The notes beneath the pieces were generated by a model that ran no database searches, was not told the origin of the DNA, and worked only from the letters and a program-made list of their open reading frames with translations. The translations under genes were made by a program, and so were the position numbers. A stretch of DNA of 39,079 nucleotides from DASVXQ01 sp046727955. Lineage in GTDB: Bacteria; Actinomycetota; CALGFH01. Each line of letters opens with the position of its first letter. Positions within the stretch are counted from its first letter, which is position 1. Where the stretch lies: contig JBKPDO010000158.1 of assembly GCA_046727955.1 (NCBI GenBank), positions 1-39,079 of the forward strand. The letters are read 5' to 3'. Positions 23,194 through 29,953 of this stretch are shown here, piece after piece.

Positions 23194-23369
23194 GGCGGCT
23201 CCTCCCAGAGCCCCTCATGCTACCGGCACCTCCCGCCCACCGGACCCCAAGGCCCCAGGGCCCAAAGACGGGACGCCCGTTTACGTGGCTCCTCCTGGCC
23301 CGCTGTTCGCCAGCCAACATCGCATCGACGAGCACACCCCCGTGGACCACCCTTGCCCGGATTAGAGCC

Positions 23370-24569
23370 GTGAGCCAACCTGTCACCATGACGGGCGCGA
23401 GCGTTGTCATCGTCGGCGGTGGGGTGATGGGCTGCTCCATCGCCTTCCACTTGGCCGAGCGCGGCGTCGGCGCGCTGGTGCTCGAGCGTGGCACGGTCTG
23501 CTCTGGCATGACGGCCCGCTCTGGCGCGCTGGTGCGGATGCACTACACCAACCAGCCGGAGGCGCGGATGGCGCTCGCGGGCCTGACCTATTTCCGCGAC
23601 TGGCGGGAGCGGGTCGGGGGCTGGTGCGGGTTCACCGTGACCGGTTTCGTCACCCTGGTCGGCCCCGGCGACGCGGAGCGGCTGCGCCGCAACGTGGCCA
23701 TGCTGCGCGGCATCGGCGTGGAGACGGAGGCGGTCGAGCCGGCCGACCTCGCCGCCGAGCATCCCGAGCTCGACCTGCACGGTGTCGGCCTGGCGGCGGT
23801 GGAGCCCGGCTCCGGCTACGCCGACCCGGTCGCGACCACGTTCAGCTTCGCATCCCGCGCGGTCGACCTCGGCGCCCGCATCTGGCAGGGGGTTCGGGTG
23901 CGGGCCATACGGACCATCGGGGGCCGCGTGATGGGGCTGGATACCAGCGAGGGCGAGGTCAGTGCCGACGCGGTGGTGCTCGCCTGTGGCCCCTGGGTCG
24001 ACCCGCTGGCGCGCACGGCCGGGTTCGACCTCGGCATCACCCCGGAGCGCTCGCAGCTCGCCTTCTTCCGCCGGCCCGAGGCGGCGCGCCGGCACCCAGT
24101 GGTGGTCGACGGAGTGCTCGGAACCTATTTCCGCCCGCATGGCGGCGAGCTGTCGCTGGTGGGCGTCGAGGCGGGCCATCGCGTCGACGTCGACGCGATC
24201 GAGCGGGAAGTCGAGGGCTACGACTATGGCGCGGTGGCGCCGGCGCTCGATCGCGTGAGGCGACGCGTGCCGTCGTTCGAGGGGGCGCCCTTCGTCCGGG
24301 GCCATCGCGGCATCTACGACACCTCGCCGGACAGCCGGGCGGTGCTCGACCGGGCGCCCGGCGTCGAGGGGCTGTACCTGGCGGGCGGCTTCTCCGGCAC
24401 CGGTTTCAAGAAATCTCCGGCGGTCGGCGCCTGCATGGCAGAGCTGATCTCCCAGGGTCGCGCCTCCACCGTCGACATCGCCCCGTTCCGGCTCTCCAGA
24501 TTCGCCGAGGGACAACCGATCCAGGGCGACGAGTACCGCCTCCCCGCCGAATTCGGGCACAAGCTCTGA
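23370..24569 (+). CDS. FAD-dependent oxidoreductase of the DAO/sarcosine-oxidase type
   Basis: 399 residues from GTG 23370, or 393 from ATG 23388. The dinucleotide-binding motif VVIVGGGVMGCSIAFHLAERG begins near residue 12 and is followed by the conserved SGALVRMHYTN segment. The middle has the substrate-domain strand pattern and the end carries LYLAGGFSGTGFKKSPAVGACMAELI, the second FAD contact. The family oxidises N-methyl or D-amino acids and glycine to imines with release of peroxide or transfer to a dehydrogenase chain. The exact substrate is not clear. It diverges from the metallophosphoesterase; the 176-bp gap has a short hairpin near 23269-23284. Confidence 0.9.
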   Translation: MSQPVTMTGASVVIVGGGVMGCSIAFHLAERGVGALVLERGTVCSGMTARSGALVRMHYTNQPEARMALAGLTYFRDWRERVGGWCGFTVTGFVTLVGPGDAERLRRNVAMLRGIGVETEAVEPADLAAEHPELDLHGVGLAAVEPGSGYADPVATTFSFASRAVDLGARIWQGVRVRAIRTIGGRVMGLDTSEGEVSADAVVLACGPWVDPLARTAGFDLGITPERSQLAFFRRPEAARRHPVVVDGVLGTYFRPHGGELSLVGVEAGHRVDVDAIEREVEGYDYGAVAPALDRVRRRVPSFEGAPFVRGHRGIYDTSPDSRAVLDRAPGVEGLYLAGGFSGTGFKKSPAVGACMAELISQGRASTVDIAPFRLSRFAEGQPIQGDEYRLPAEFGHKL

Positions 24570-24731
24570 GGCCCGCCGAGCGAATCTCCTGACCGAACCC
24601 GGCGCAAGCCACATTACGCGCTCCCAGGCTTAGTAGACTCCTGCCGTCATGCGACCTGGCGACGCGGCGCGAGCGCGTCGCCTCGCGGAGGAGGCGATCG
24701 CCGTGAACAGCCGACCCGACGGGGGCTTCGG

Positions 24732-25439
24732 GTGAGCCGACACCGCGGCATGGAAGCGGGCATCCTGCTGCGGGTGCTGCGGACCAGCCCGGTCTTCAGC
24801 GGCGGCGAGGAGGCCGCGCTGGTCGAGCTGGCGGAGCAGGCGGCGCCGCTCTCGTATCCCGCCGGCGCCTTCCTGTTCCGCCAGGGCGAGCCGGCCGCGC
24901 ACGTGTTCGTGCTCACCGAGGGCGAGGTGGCGGTGGTCTCCCCCGCCAGGGCCGGAGCCGAGCAGATCCACAGCATCATGGGCCGGGGCGAGCTGCTCGG
25001 GGAACTCGCTCTGCTCGCCAAGGGCCGCCGCACCGCCGGCGCGCGGGCGACCTCGCCAACCGTGGCCTGGGCGATCGGCCGCGACGCCTTCTGGGCCTTC
25101 CTGGATGGCAACCCCAGCGGGTCGTCGGCGCTGCTGCGGCAGGTCGCCGAGCTGCTGGCCGCGCGCGAGGCGCTCATCGACGACCTGCTCTCGCTGGACG
25201 TCAAGGGCCGCCTGGCGAAGGCGCTGCTCGGGCTGGCGGAGCGGCACGGCCGTCCGGACGGGAAGGGCGGCACCGTGATCGGCGTACGGCTGACGCACCG
25301 GGACCTCGCCGGCATGGTCGGCGCCAGCCGCGAGAACGTCAGCCGGGCCCTGGCGGCCTTCCGCAAGCGTGGCCTGGTCGACTACGACGCCAGCGCCATC
25401 CGCCTGCTCGACCGCGAGGCGCTGCGCCGCCTGACCTGA
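24732..25439 (+). CDS. Crp/Fnr-family transcriptional regulator
   Basis: 235 residues from GTG 24732. The cyclic-nucleotide-binding beta barrel (about residues 20-130: SYPAGAFLFRQGEPAAHVFVLTEGEVAVV and the GELLGELALL stretch) is followed by the dimer helix and a helix-turn-helix (RLTHRDLAGMVGASRENVSRALAAFRKRGLVDY, about 190-222). The phosphate-binding pocket reads GELLGELALLAKGRRTAGARA, where the canonical Arg-Ser/Thr pair has changed, so the effector may differ from cAMP. No Cys cluster for an Fe-S centre. It is a single gene, 162 bp after the DAO-type gene. Confidence 0.9.
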   Translation: MSRHRGMEAGILLRVLRTSPVFSGGEEAALVELAEQAAPLSYPAGAFLFRQGEPAAHVFVLTEGEVAVVSPARAGAEQIHSIMGRGELLGELALLAKGRRTAGARATSPTVAWAIGRDAFWAFLDGNPSGSSALLRQVAELLAAREALIDDLLSLDVKGRLAKALLGLAERHGRPDGKGGTVIGVRLTHRDLAGMVGASRENVSRALAAFRKRGLVDYDASAIRLLDREALRRLT

Positions 25440-25454
25440 GCCGGCCCCGGAGCT

Positions 25455-25689
25455 TGTGTCGAACGGCACCGTGGCAGCGTGACGCCCGTCACCGACAGCG
25501 GCATGGGTCTGCCGTTACCTTGCCACTGTCCTCTTCGGCTCTGACGGAGACGTACCAGGAGGAGCCTGCCAGAGCCAGCACGAGGGCCGAGCGGCCGAAC
25601 GGCGGTCGGCGACGGGGGGAACGCCGGCAAGCCAGGCCGCGGGGGCAGGTGCCGGTGCTGGCGTGAGCCTGCTCTCGCGCCAGCCGGCA
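25455..25689 (+). other. Structured intergenic region, possible small RNA
   Basis: About 250 bp with no coding gene. On the plus strand it can form a hairpin from GCCGG-tg-CTGGCG and CGCCAG-CCGGC (25652-25688) and then runs into a strong terminator at 25695-25732. An AGGAGGAG tract at 25557-25564 is not followed by a credible start. A regulatory RNA is possible, but I do not recognise a family. Confidence 0.35.
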
Positions 25690-26322
25690 TCAAGGCCAGG
25701 CCCGCCTCGTCACGGCCGATGGCGGGCCTGGCTCTTGCCAATTTGTCTCATGGCGGTCGGCGGCGCGCTCGGCGGCGCTGAGCACCGCGTCGGCCGCTGC
25801 AGCCAGCGACCGGAACGCCGCCACCCCCGGAGGCGGAGCGCAGCCGGCGGCCTGGCCGGTGGTGACGAACAGCGGGGTCGTCCCGACCGCGCGAGCAGCG
25901 CCCACGTCCGCGGGATCGTTGCCGACCAGGTACGAGGCGGCCAGGTCGAGCGCCAGGTCGCGGGCTGCCGCCTCCAGCATGCCCGGCGCTGGCTTGCGGC
26001 AGCGGCAGGCGCGCGCATACCTGGCCACGACCCCGTCCGCGTGGTGGGGGCAGTAATAGACGCCGTCGAGGGTCACGCTCGCCTGGTCGGCGAGCAGCTC
26101 GCGCACCCGCCGGTGCACCCGCTCCACCGCGTCCTCGCCGTAGAAGCCGCGCGCCACCCCGGCCTGGTTGGTCACCATCACCAGCGCGAAGCCGACCCGC
26201 GCGAGCCTGGAGAGCGCCGCCGCCGCCCCCGGCACCAGCGCGACCCGCTCGGCCTGGTGAAGGTACGGGTATTCCTCGATGAGGGTGCCGTCGCGGTCGA
26301 GGAAGACCGCGGGACGGCTCAC
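25690..26322 (-). CDS. gmhB: D-glycero-D-manno-heptose 1,7-bisphosphate phosphatase (HAD family), rebuilt at attL
   Basis: 210 residues from GTG 26322. Motif I is FLDRDGTL (catalytic Asp pair, residues 9 and 11); motif II is the Thr/Ser in VMVTNQAGVARG; the zinc loop reads YYCPHHADG...CRCRKPAPGML with the Cys-x-His...Cys-x-Cys ligands of GmhB; motif IV is YLVGNDPADVGAA. The enzyme removes the C-7 phosphate in NDP-heptose synthesis, between HddA and the nucleotidyltransferase. Its first 20 codons are the left copy of the 66-bp repeat. Before integration its GTG overlapped the gmhA stop (GTGA). Now element DNA lies upstream, so coupling is lost; the frame remains open upstream with an in-frame GTG at 26334. 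The C-terminus overlaps a terminator hairpin. Confidence 0.92.
   Translation of the reverse strand: MSRPAVFLDRDGTLIEEYPYLHQAERVALVPGAAAALSRLARVGFALVMVTNQAGVARGFYGEDAVERVHRRVRELLADQASVTLDGVYYCPHHADGVVARYARACRCRKPAPGMLEAAARDLALDLAASYLVGNDPADVGAARAVGTTPLFVTTGQAAGCAPPPGVAAFRSLAAAADAVLSAAERAADRHETNWQEPGPPSAVTRRAWP
25695..25732. terminator. Bidirectional terminator at the gmhB 3' end
   Basis: A perfect 12-bp stem, GCCAGGCCCGCC (25695-25706) with GGCGGGCCTGGC (25721-25732), loop 14 nt, then tcttgccaattt on the plus strand. It lies just inside the gmhB stop. Confidence 0.75.
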
Positions 26323-26326
26323 CGCC
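26261..26326. repeat. attL: 66-bp direct repeat, first 20 codons of gmhB
   Basis: Identical in all 66 bases to 33506-33571. It covers 4 nt before the gmhB GTG, codons 1-20 including the catalytic DRDG motif, and two bases of codon 21. Confidence 0.95.
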
Positions 26327-26356
26327 CTGATCACGGCCTCATCTGGCCGCCTGCTG

Positions 26357-26377
26357 GCTCGCGGATGGTCCGCGAGC
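26357..26377 (+). promoter_or_regulatory. 21-bp palindrome in front of int
   Basis: GCTCGCGGA-tgg-TCCGCGAGC, a perfect 9-bp inverted repeat between attL and the int ribosome site (AGGAGG at 26383-26388). It may be a recombinase or excisionase arm site, an operator for int, or an RNA hairpin limiting int translation. Confidence 0.6.
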
Positions 26378-26398
26378 ACGGCAGGAGGAGGCGGCCGT

Positions 26399-27370
26399 AT
26401 GTCGGTCACGTCACCATTCAGGAAGCGCGGCATTGGCGGGGTTGAGCCTAGACCACCCGTGCCGCAGGGCACCAACCCCGTCGACGTGCTGCTCGGGCGC
26501 ACGTCGCCCTCGCACCTTCCGACCGCACGGAGCCAGCTCAACCGCATGGCCGCGTTCTTCAGCGCCAACAGGCTGGACGCGCACGGCTTCCCGTGGCACC
26601 AGCTCTCCTACGCGCAGGTGGCCGACCTGCGCGCCAGGCTCACGGCCGAACTGGCACCGAAGACCTGTAACGGCTACCTCGGCACGCTGCGCGCCGTGCT
26701 GCGCGAGAGCAAGCGCCTCGGCCTGCTGACCGCCGACGACCTGGACGCCCTGACCGACCTGCCGCCCGTCAGGGGTGACAGGCTGCCCGCTGGCCGCCAC
26801 GTCAGGCCCGACGAGCTTGAGCGCCTGTTCGCCTACCTAGACGGGCTGGACACCGCCACGGGCGCACGGGACCGTGCGGCGTTCGCCATCCTGCGCGGCA
26901 CGGGCATACGGCGGGCGGAGGCGTGCGCGCTGACGCTGGACTGCTACGACCCCCTGCACGCGCAGCTGGTCGTCAACAAGGGCAAGGGCAACCGCCAGCG
27001 CGTCGTCTTCCTGCCCGAATGGGTCATGGCCGAGGTAGAGCGCTGGCTCTGGCATCGCGGGCACACGCCAGGGGCGCTGTTCTCGGCCTGCGACAAGCAC
27101 GGCAACGTGTGGCACAAGCGGCACCTGCACCCTGACACGTTCTGGGAGCGCTTCTGCGCGCACGTCCAGGCGGCAAGGGTCGAGCACTTCACGCCCCACG
27201 ACCTTCGCCGCACGTTCGTGGGTGACCTGCTGGAGGCGGGCCACGACCTGGTCAAGGTGCAGCGGGCGGCGGGCCATAGCTCCCCCGCGATGACGGCGCG
27301 CTACGACCGCAGGGGCCTGGAGACCAGGCGGGACATGGCCGCCAGCATTCCCGCCCCTGGTGCGCGATGA
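26399..27370 (+). CDS. int: Tyrosine recombinase / integrase
   Basis: 323 residues from ATG 26399, with an AGGAGG ribosome site 10 nt upstream. An N-terminal SAM-like core-binding domain (about 20-120: LNRMAAFFSANRLDAHGFPWHQLSYAQVADLRARL) precedes the catalytic domain. Active-site residues visible are the first Arg in GTGIRRAEACAL, Lys in NKGKGNRQR, His-x-x-Arg in HDLRRTF, His in AGHSSPAM and the nucleophile Tyr in TARYDRRG. It should cut and join within the 66-bp repeat that flanks the element. It lies beside attL, as expected. The next gene starts inside its stop (ATGA), so the pair is co-translated. Similar short recombinases belong to the XerC/D-like and phage integrase group. Confidence 0.95.
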   Translation: MSVTSPFRKRGIGGVEPRPPVPQGTNPVDVLLGRTSPSHLPTARSQLNRMAAFFSANRLDAHGFPWHQLSYAQVADLRARLTAELAPKTCNGYLGTLRAVLRESKRLGLLTADDLDALTDLPPVRGDRLPAGRHVRPDELERLFAYLDGLDTATGARDRAAFAILRGTGIRRAEACALTLDCYDPLHAQLVVNKGKGNRQRVVFLPEWVMAEVERWLWHRGHTPGALFSACDKHGNVWHKRHLHPDTFWERFCAHVQAARVEHFTPHDLRRTFVGDLLEAGHDLVKVQRAAGHSSPAMTARYDRRGLETRRDMAASIPAPGAR

Positions 27371-27600
27371 CCGCCGCGGAGCGTAAGGCGCTCGCCAGGT
27401 TCCTTGGCTCGGTCTACGACGCGCTGGACCGTGAGGACCTGGCCCCAGGCGCCAGCCCGTACGTGACCGCCTACGCGTCTGGCGCGCTGCTGGCCGTCGC
27501 CATCGGCGCCGACAACGGGACGGCGCTCGTGCAGGAGATGAACCGTCAGGCCAGGAACGTTGACCAGTTCGTGGCAGGTCTGATGAAGCACGGCGCGTAG
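27367..27600 (+). CDS. Small protein coupled to int
   Basis: 77 residues, ATG overlapping the int stop by 4 bp. It starts with a basic helix (TAAERKALARFLGSVYDALDRED), has a Gly/Ala middle (YVTAYASGALLAVAIGADNG) and ends EMNRQARNVDQFVAGLMKHGA. No family recognised. Tight coupling suggests a helper of integration or excision, but this is only inference. A terminator follows 22 bp later. Confidence 0.7.
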   Translation: MTAAERKALARFLGSVYDALDREDLAPGASPYVTAYASGALLAVAIGADNGTALVQEMNRQARNVDQFVAGLMKHGA

Positions 27601-27622
27601 CTCACCCTGGCCCCCGACACGA

Positions 27623-27658
27623 GACCCTTGGGCACTCCGCCCAAGGGTCCTCGTTTGT
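27623..27658 (+). terminator. Terminator after the int operon
   Basis: Perfect 11-bp stem GACCCTTGGGC (27623-27633) and GCCCAAGGGTC (27639-27649) with a 5-nt loop, followed by ctcgtttgt. The symmetric stem would serve both strands. Confidence 0.8.
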
Positions 27659-27757
27659 CGCGCAAGGCGGGGCGCTGAGCCCCGCTGGGGGCTGTGCGGG
27701 GGCACCCAGACGAACCCCCGCTCGCTCTGCGGGTTCCTGGTGGCGCTGGTGCCGCGC

Positions 27758-28060
27758 CTAGAACCAGGGGCCATCGGGCAGCGGCACCAGGAGCGGGACG
27801 TGGTGGCCGTGGTCGGGCTGGTCGAGACCGAACGCCTCGGCCACCGCTAGCCGCTCGGCCGCCGTCAGGTCGGGCCAGGCTCGGCTCACCACGTCTCGGT
27901 CGGTAGTGCCGTAGCCAGCCACGAGCACGAGATGAGCGCCCCCGCTGCCACGGCCGCGCAACTCGGGACGGGCCACGCTGACCCTGCCCGCTGGCCAAGA
28001 CGCGGGGCGCACCACCACAACCATGGGCACCTGGGGCGCCGCCTGCTCTGCTCGGTCCAT
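27758..28060 (-). CDS. Unknown 100-residue protein of the element
   Basis: ATG 28060 with GGGAGG about 8 nt upstream. The protein has VPMVVVVRPASWPAGRVSVARPEL near the start, GGAHLVLVAGYGTTDRDVVSRAWPDLTAAERLAVAEAFGL in the middle and ends in PLLVPLPDGPWF. The middle suggests a strand-helix unit. I do not recognise a family. It diverges from the excisionase-like gene, with possible operators between, and converges on the int terminator, so its level may be linked to the excision switch. Confidence 0.65.
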   Translation of the reverse strand: MDRAEQAAPQVPMVVVVRPASWPAGRVSVARPELRGRGSGGAHLVLVAGYGTTDRDVVSRAWPDLTAAERLAVAEAFGLDQPDHGHHVPLLVPLPDGPWF

Positions 28061-28119
28061 CGCAGCCTCCCTACCAGATGGCGCAAGGCGCTCAGTTTGC
28101 GTCGTAGAGCGTCAATCGT

Positions 28120-28154
28120 ACGCCATGGCGCGAAGAGCGAACGCCATAGTGCGC
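28120..28154 (+). promoter_or_regulatory. Possible operator: two ACGCCAT direct repeats two helical turns apart
   Basis: acgccatggcgcg (28120-28132) and acgccatagtgcgc (28141-28154) start 21 bp apart, so both face the same side of the helix. They sit in the 107-bp divergent region between the 100-residue gene and the excisionase-like gene, and could bind the latter's product or a dimeric repressor. Confidence 0.4.
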
Positions 28155-28167
28155 CCTAGCTGCTGAA

Positions 28168-28416
28168 ATGGCCCCGAAGAGCTATCAGAAGGCGCCACAC
28201 TGCGCCGATATGAGGCGCATGTACTCGGACGATGACCTGCTCACGAAGAAGCAGCTTGCGAGCGCGCTCAACGTGTCTGTTCGCACTATCGAGCGCTGGC
28301 GCGATCAGGGCATCGGGCCACCAGCCGTCAAGCTCCCGTCAGGCCGTCTGCGCTGGCGCTGGGCCACGGTGCGCGCCTGGCTCGAGGCGCAGGAGGAAGG
28401 CTCGCAGGGCAGCTAG
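28168..28416 (+). CDS. xis: Excisionase-like MerR/HTH_17 DNA-binding protein
   Basis: 82 residues from ATG 28168 (or 68 from ATG 28210). The core LLTKKQLASALNVSVRTIERWRDQGIGPPAVKLPSGRLRWRWATVRAWLEAQ is a winged helix-turn-helix of the HTH_17/AlpA/Xis kind. In integrating actinomycete elements such a small protein steers the recombinase toward excision or represses replication genes. No clear ribosome site is seen. Its stop shares CTAG with the stop of the convergent membrane-protein gene. Confidence 0.85.
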   Translation: MAPKSYQKAPHCADMRRMYSDDDLLTKKQLASALNVSVRTIERWRDQGIGPPAVKLPSGRLRWRWATVRAWLEAQEEGSQGS

Positions 28417-28640
28417 CCCTGACGGCGCTCATCGCCTTGTTTGGTCGCCCTGTTCGTGCCTTTTCGTTGCGGTGACTCGATCTCTAGCGACAGGGACAGC
28501 CAGCGCGTGATGAGCACCGTGAAGCGCAACGAGCGAGGGCGGATCTTGTAGACCGCGAAGAGGATGATCCCGAGGGTGGCTACAACCGCCGCTACTGCCA
28601 CAAGCAAGAGTGTCATAGGGCCACGTACTCCAGAAGCCAT
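28413..28640 (-). CDS. Small single-pass membrane protein
   Basis: 75 residues from ATG 28640 (or 67 from ATG 28616, which has a weak GGAG). A membrane helix (MTLLLVAVAAVVATLGIILFAVYKI) is followed by a beta-rich stretch (RPRSLRFTVLITRWLSLSLEIESPQRK) and a polar tail. Proteins of this kind, with an R-x-x-S-F/L-R-F-x-V pattern followed by SLEIES, are familiar in actinomycete plasmids and integrated elements but have no assigned role. It might influence the host envelope or entry exclusion; this is a guess. Confidence 0.65.
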   Translation of the reverse strand: MASGVRGPMTLLLVAVAAVVATLGIILFAVYKIRPRSLRFTVLITRWLSLSLEIESPQRKGTNRATKQGDERRQG

Positions 28641-28739
28641 GCCATAACAGGGCTTCTGGAAGGGGGCCTCAGAGGCGCTAGTAGACAGCTAGCATCTCTC
28701 ATCCATCGACGGGCTGTACGCTGCCGAACGGTCGCTGGC

Positions 28740-28907
28740 AAGCGTCACTCACTGTGGAGCCCGAGGAGGACCAACGACTGCGCGCAGAGTGTACCAGGCT
28801 GGACGGACAAGAGCCGTCCTTCCATCGTGCTCCCGAACGGCTACCGTCGGTACAGGCGCTCGGATCTAGACCGCTGGCTTGCCGAGCACGAGGCGGACGA
28901 CGCCTAG
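28740..28907 (+). pseudogene. Remnant of a second HTH_17/BldC-like regulator
   Basis: In one frame the end reads PSIVLPNGYRRYRRSDLDRWLAEHEADDA and stops at 28907. That is the usual C-terminal half of a MerR-like Xis/BldC protein (basic wing plus recognition strand). The upstream half, where LTxEEVAxRLxVS should stand, is only found in another frame (SLTVEPEEDQRLRAE), so at least one indel has occurred. There is no proper start. Confidence 0.45.
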
Positions 28908-29011
28908 AGCGCCGCGCCCCAGCCGCTCAGCGCGGCCTCCGAGGCGCCAGCCAGGCCGCCAGCCAGGTCCGCCTCGCCGTACAGCGCCAGCCCCCAGGCC
29001 AGCGCGGTCAT
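28904..29011 (-). CDS. Tiny gene at the end of the element's minus-strand chain
   Basis: 35 residues; ATG 29011 overlaps the stop of the upstream broken gene (ATGA). The sequence is small-residue rich (MTALAWGLALYGEADLAGG...AALSGWGAAL). Support comes from the overlap and high third-position GC; its length is too short for firm assignment. Its stop meets the end of the HTH_17 remnant on the other strand. Confidence 0.45.
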   Translation of the reverse strand: MTALAWGLALYGEADLAGGLAGASEAALSGWGAAL

Positions 29012-29503
29012 GATGTTCCCGCGCCGCTCGCCAGGCGCCAAACCTCACCAGTCGGGAGCCTGTTCAACTCCTTGCCGAAGCCCTCGCGCCGCAGGCGCTC
29101 CAGGCCGTACCCGCTCGGCAGGCTAGCCAGGTAGTCGGTAGGGTGCTGGTGGCGGGCCTGCCCCATGAGGGCCTGGCGCAGGAAGCTGACCACCTCGGGG
29201 GTCAGCGCCGACGCCCGCGGGGCGGGCGTGATGGCTCCTGGCTGGAGCGGCGCGCCAGCAGCGTAGACCTGGTGGGCCAGCCACGACGGCGCGGCGCCCT
29301 GCGCCTGTGGCTCGGGCAGCGAGGCCTGCACCTCGGACAGAGGGGTATGCGCCAGGCGGCCTCCGCGGCGGCCTGAGCCTGCCGCGGGTTGCCGTAGCGG
29401 GCACCCCTGGCGAAGCCCCTCGGGGGGCGGGCACGGGGGCGCGGCGGAGCTGACGGCGGTAGCCCGCGTCCGTCTCGCGCAGGATGCGGCCCAGGTCGCT
29501 CAT
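29008..29503 (-). pseudogene. Unknown protein gene of the element with two frameshifts
   Basis: ATG 29503 overlaps the preceding gene (ATGA). The product starts MSDLGRILRETDAGYRRQL in one frame, continues as RGARYGNPRQAQAAAEAAWR in a second, and ends in a third (SEVQASLPEPQAQ... through GYGLERLRREGFGKELNRLPTGEVW) with a stop that overlaps the next start. Each shift equals one missing base and lies at a C/G run (near 29415-29430 and 29347). Corrected length would be 165 residues. Because both ends keep perfect overlaps with neighbours, these could be sequencing errors in homopolymers rather than decay. No family is recognised. Confidence 0.6.
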
Positions 29504-29676
29504 GCCGCCTCGCTCTCGTCTCGGACGGGCACGGCGCGGAGTACGCGGACGTGGCGCTTACCGCCGAACGTGGCGTCCCGTGTCTTGCCCGCGTTGATGG
29601 CCGCGTCGAGGGGGCCGAACGCCTCAACCATTTCGGCGTGGCCGTCGGCCCAGGCGACCATGTAGGTGTCGGTCAT
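29500..29676 (-). CDS. 58-residue protein of the element
   Basis: ATG 29676 and stop both overlap neighbours by 4 bp (ATGA). The sequence MTDTYMVAWADGHAEMVEAF then GPLDAAINAGKTRDATFGGKRHVRVL has a clear protein pattern with high third-position GC. It looks like a small alpha/beta protein; no family is recognised. It sits in the middle of the chain that follows the primase gene. Confidence 0.65.
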   Translation of the reverse strand: MTDTYMVAWADGHAEMVEAFGPLDAAINAGKTRDATFGGKRHVRVLRAVPVRDESEAA

Positions 29677-29882
29677 GATGCCACTTCCATTTCGTTATCG
29701 GCTGGCTCGTCAGCCCACGTGAATTTGCCGTGGCATATCACGCAGGACAGATGGTCGAGACTCGGATCGGAGAACCGCTGGTGCTGCCCGCAGCCTTGAC
29801 AGACCGCGAGGCGCGTGGTCCGAGCGCGCCCCTGGCCGAACCGCTCGGCCACCGTCTCGGCGCCCACGTTCCGCGCCCACAC
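29673..29882 (-). CDS. Zinc-ribbon protein downstream of the primase gene
   Basis: At least 69 residues. Two Cys pairs form a zinc ribbon: LAVCQGCGQHQRF and LSCVICHGKFTWAD, about 24 residues apart. GTG 29882 is the minimal start, with no ribosome site; the frame is open further upstream, across the iteron-like repeats, through a Pro/Thr-rich stretch (GELPTTESGQTGAPEAP) that mirrors the primase C-terminus. So the true start, or an origin as part of the primase protein, is unsettled. The stop overlaps the next ATG. It may bind nucleic acid in replication. Confidence 0.65.
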   Translation of the reverse strand: MWARNVGAETVAERFGQGRARTTRLAVCQGCGQHQRFSDPSLDHLSCVICHGKFTWADEPADNEMEVAS

Positions 29883-29953
29883 GGAGCCAGAGGCGGGCGC
29901 CTCGGGGGCGCCTGTCTGACCGCTCTCGGTGGTCGGCAGCTCGCCCTGAGAGG

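Noticed and set aside
23220..24614. A 464-codon minus-strand open frame opposite the DAO-type gene
   Set aside because: The plus strand has all FAD motifs; the minus product has no domain pattern and arises from antisense codon bias.
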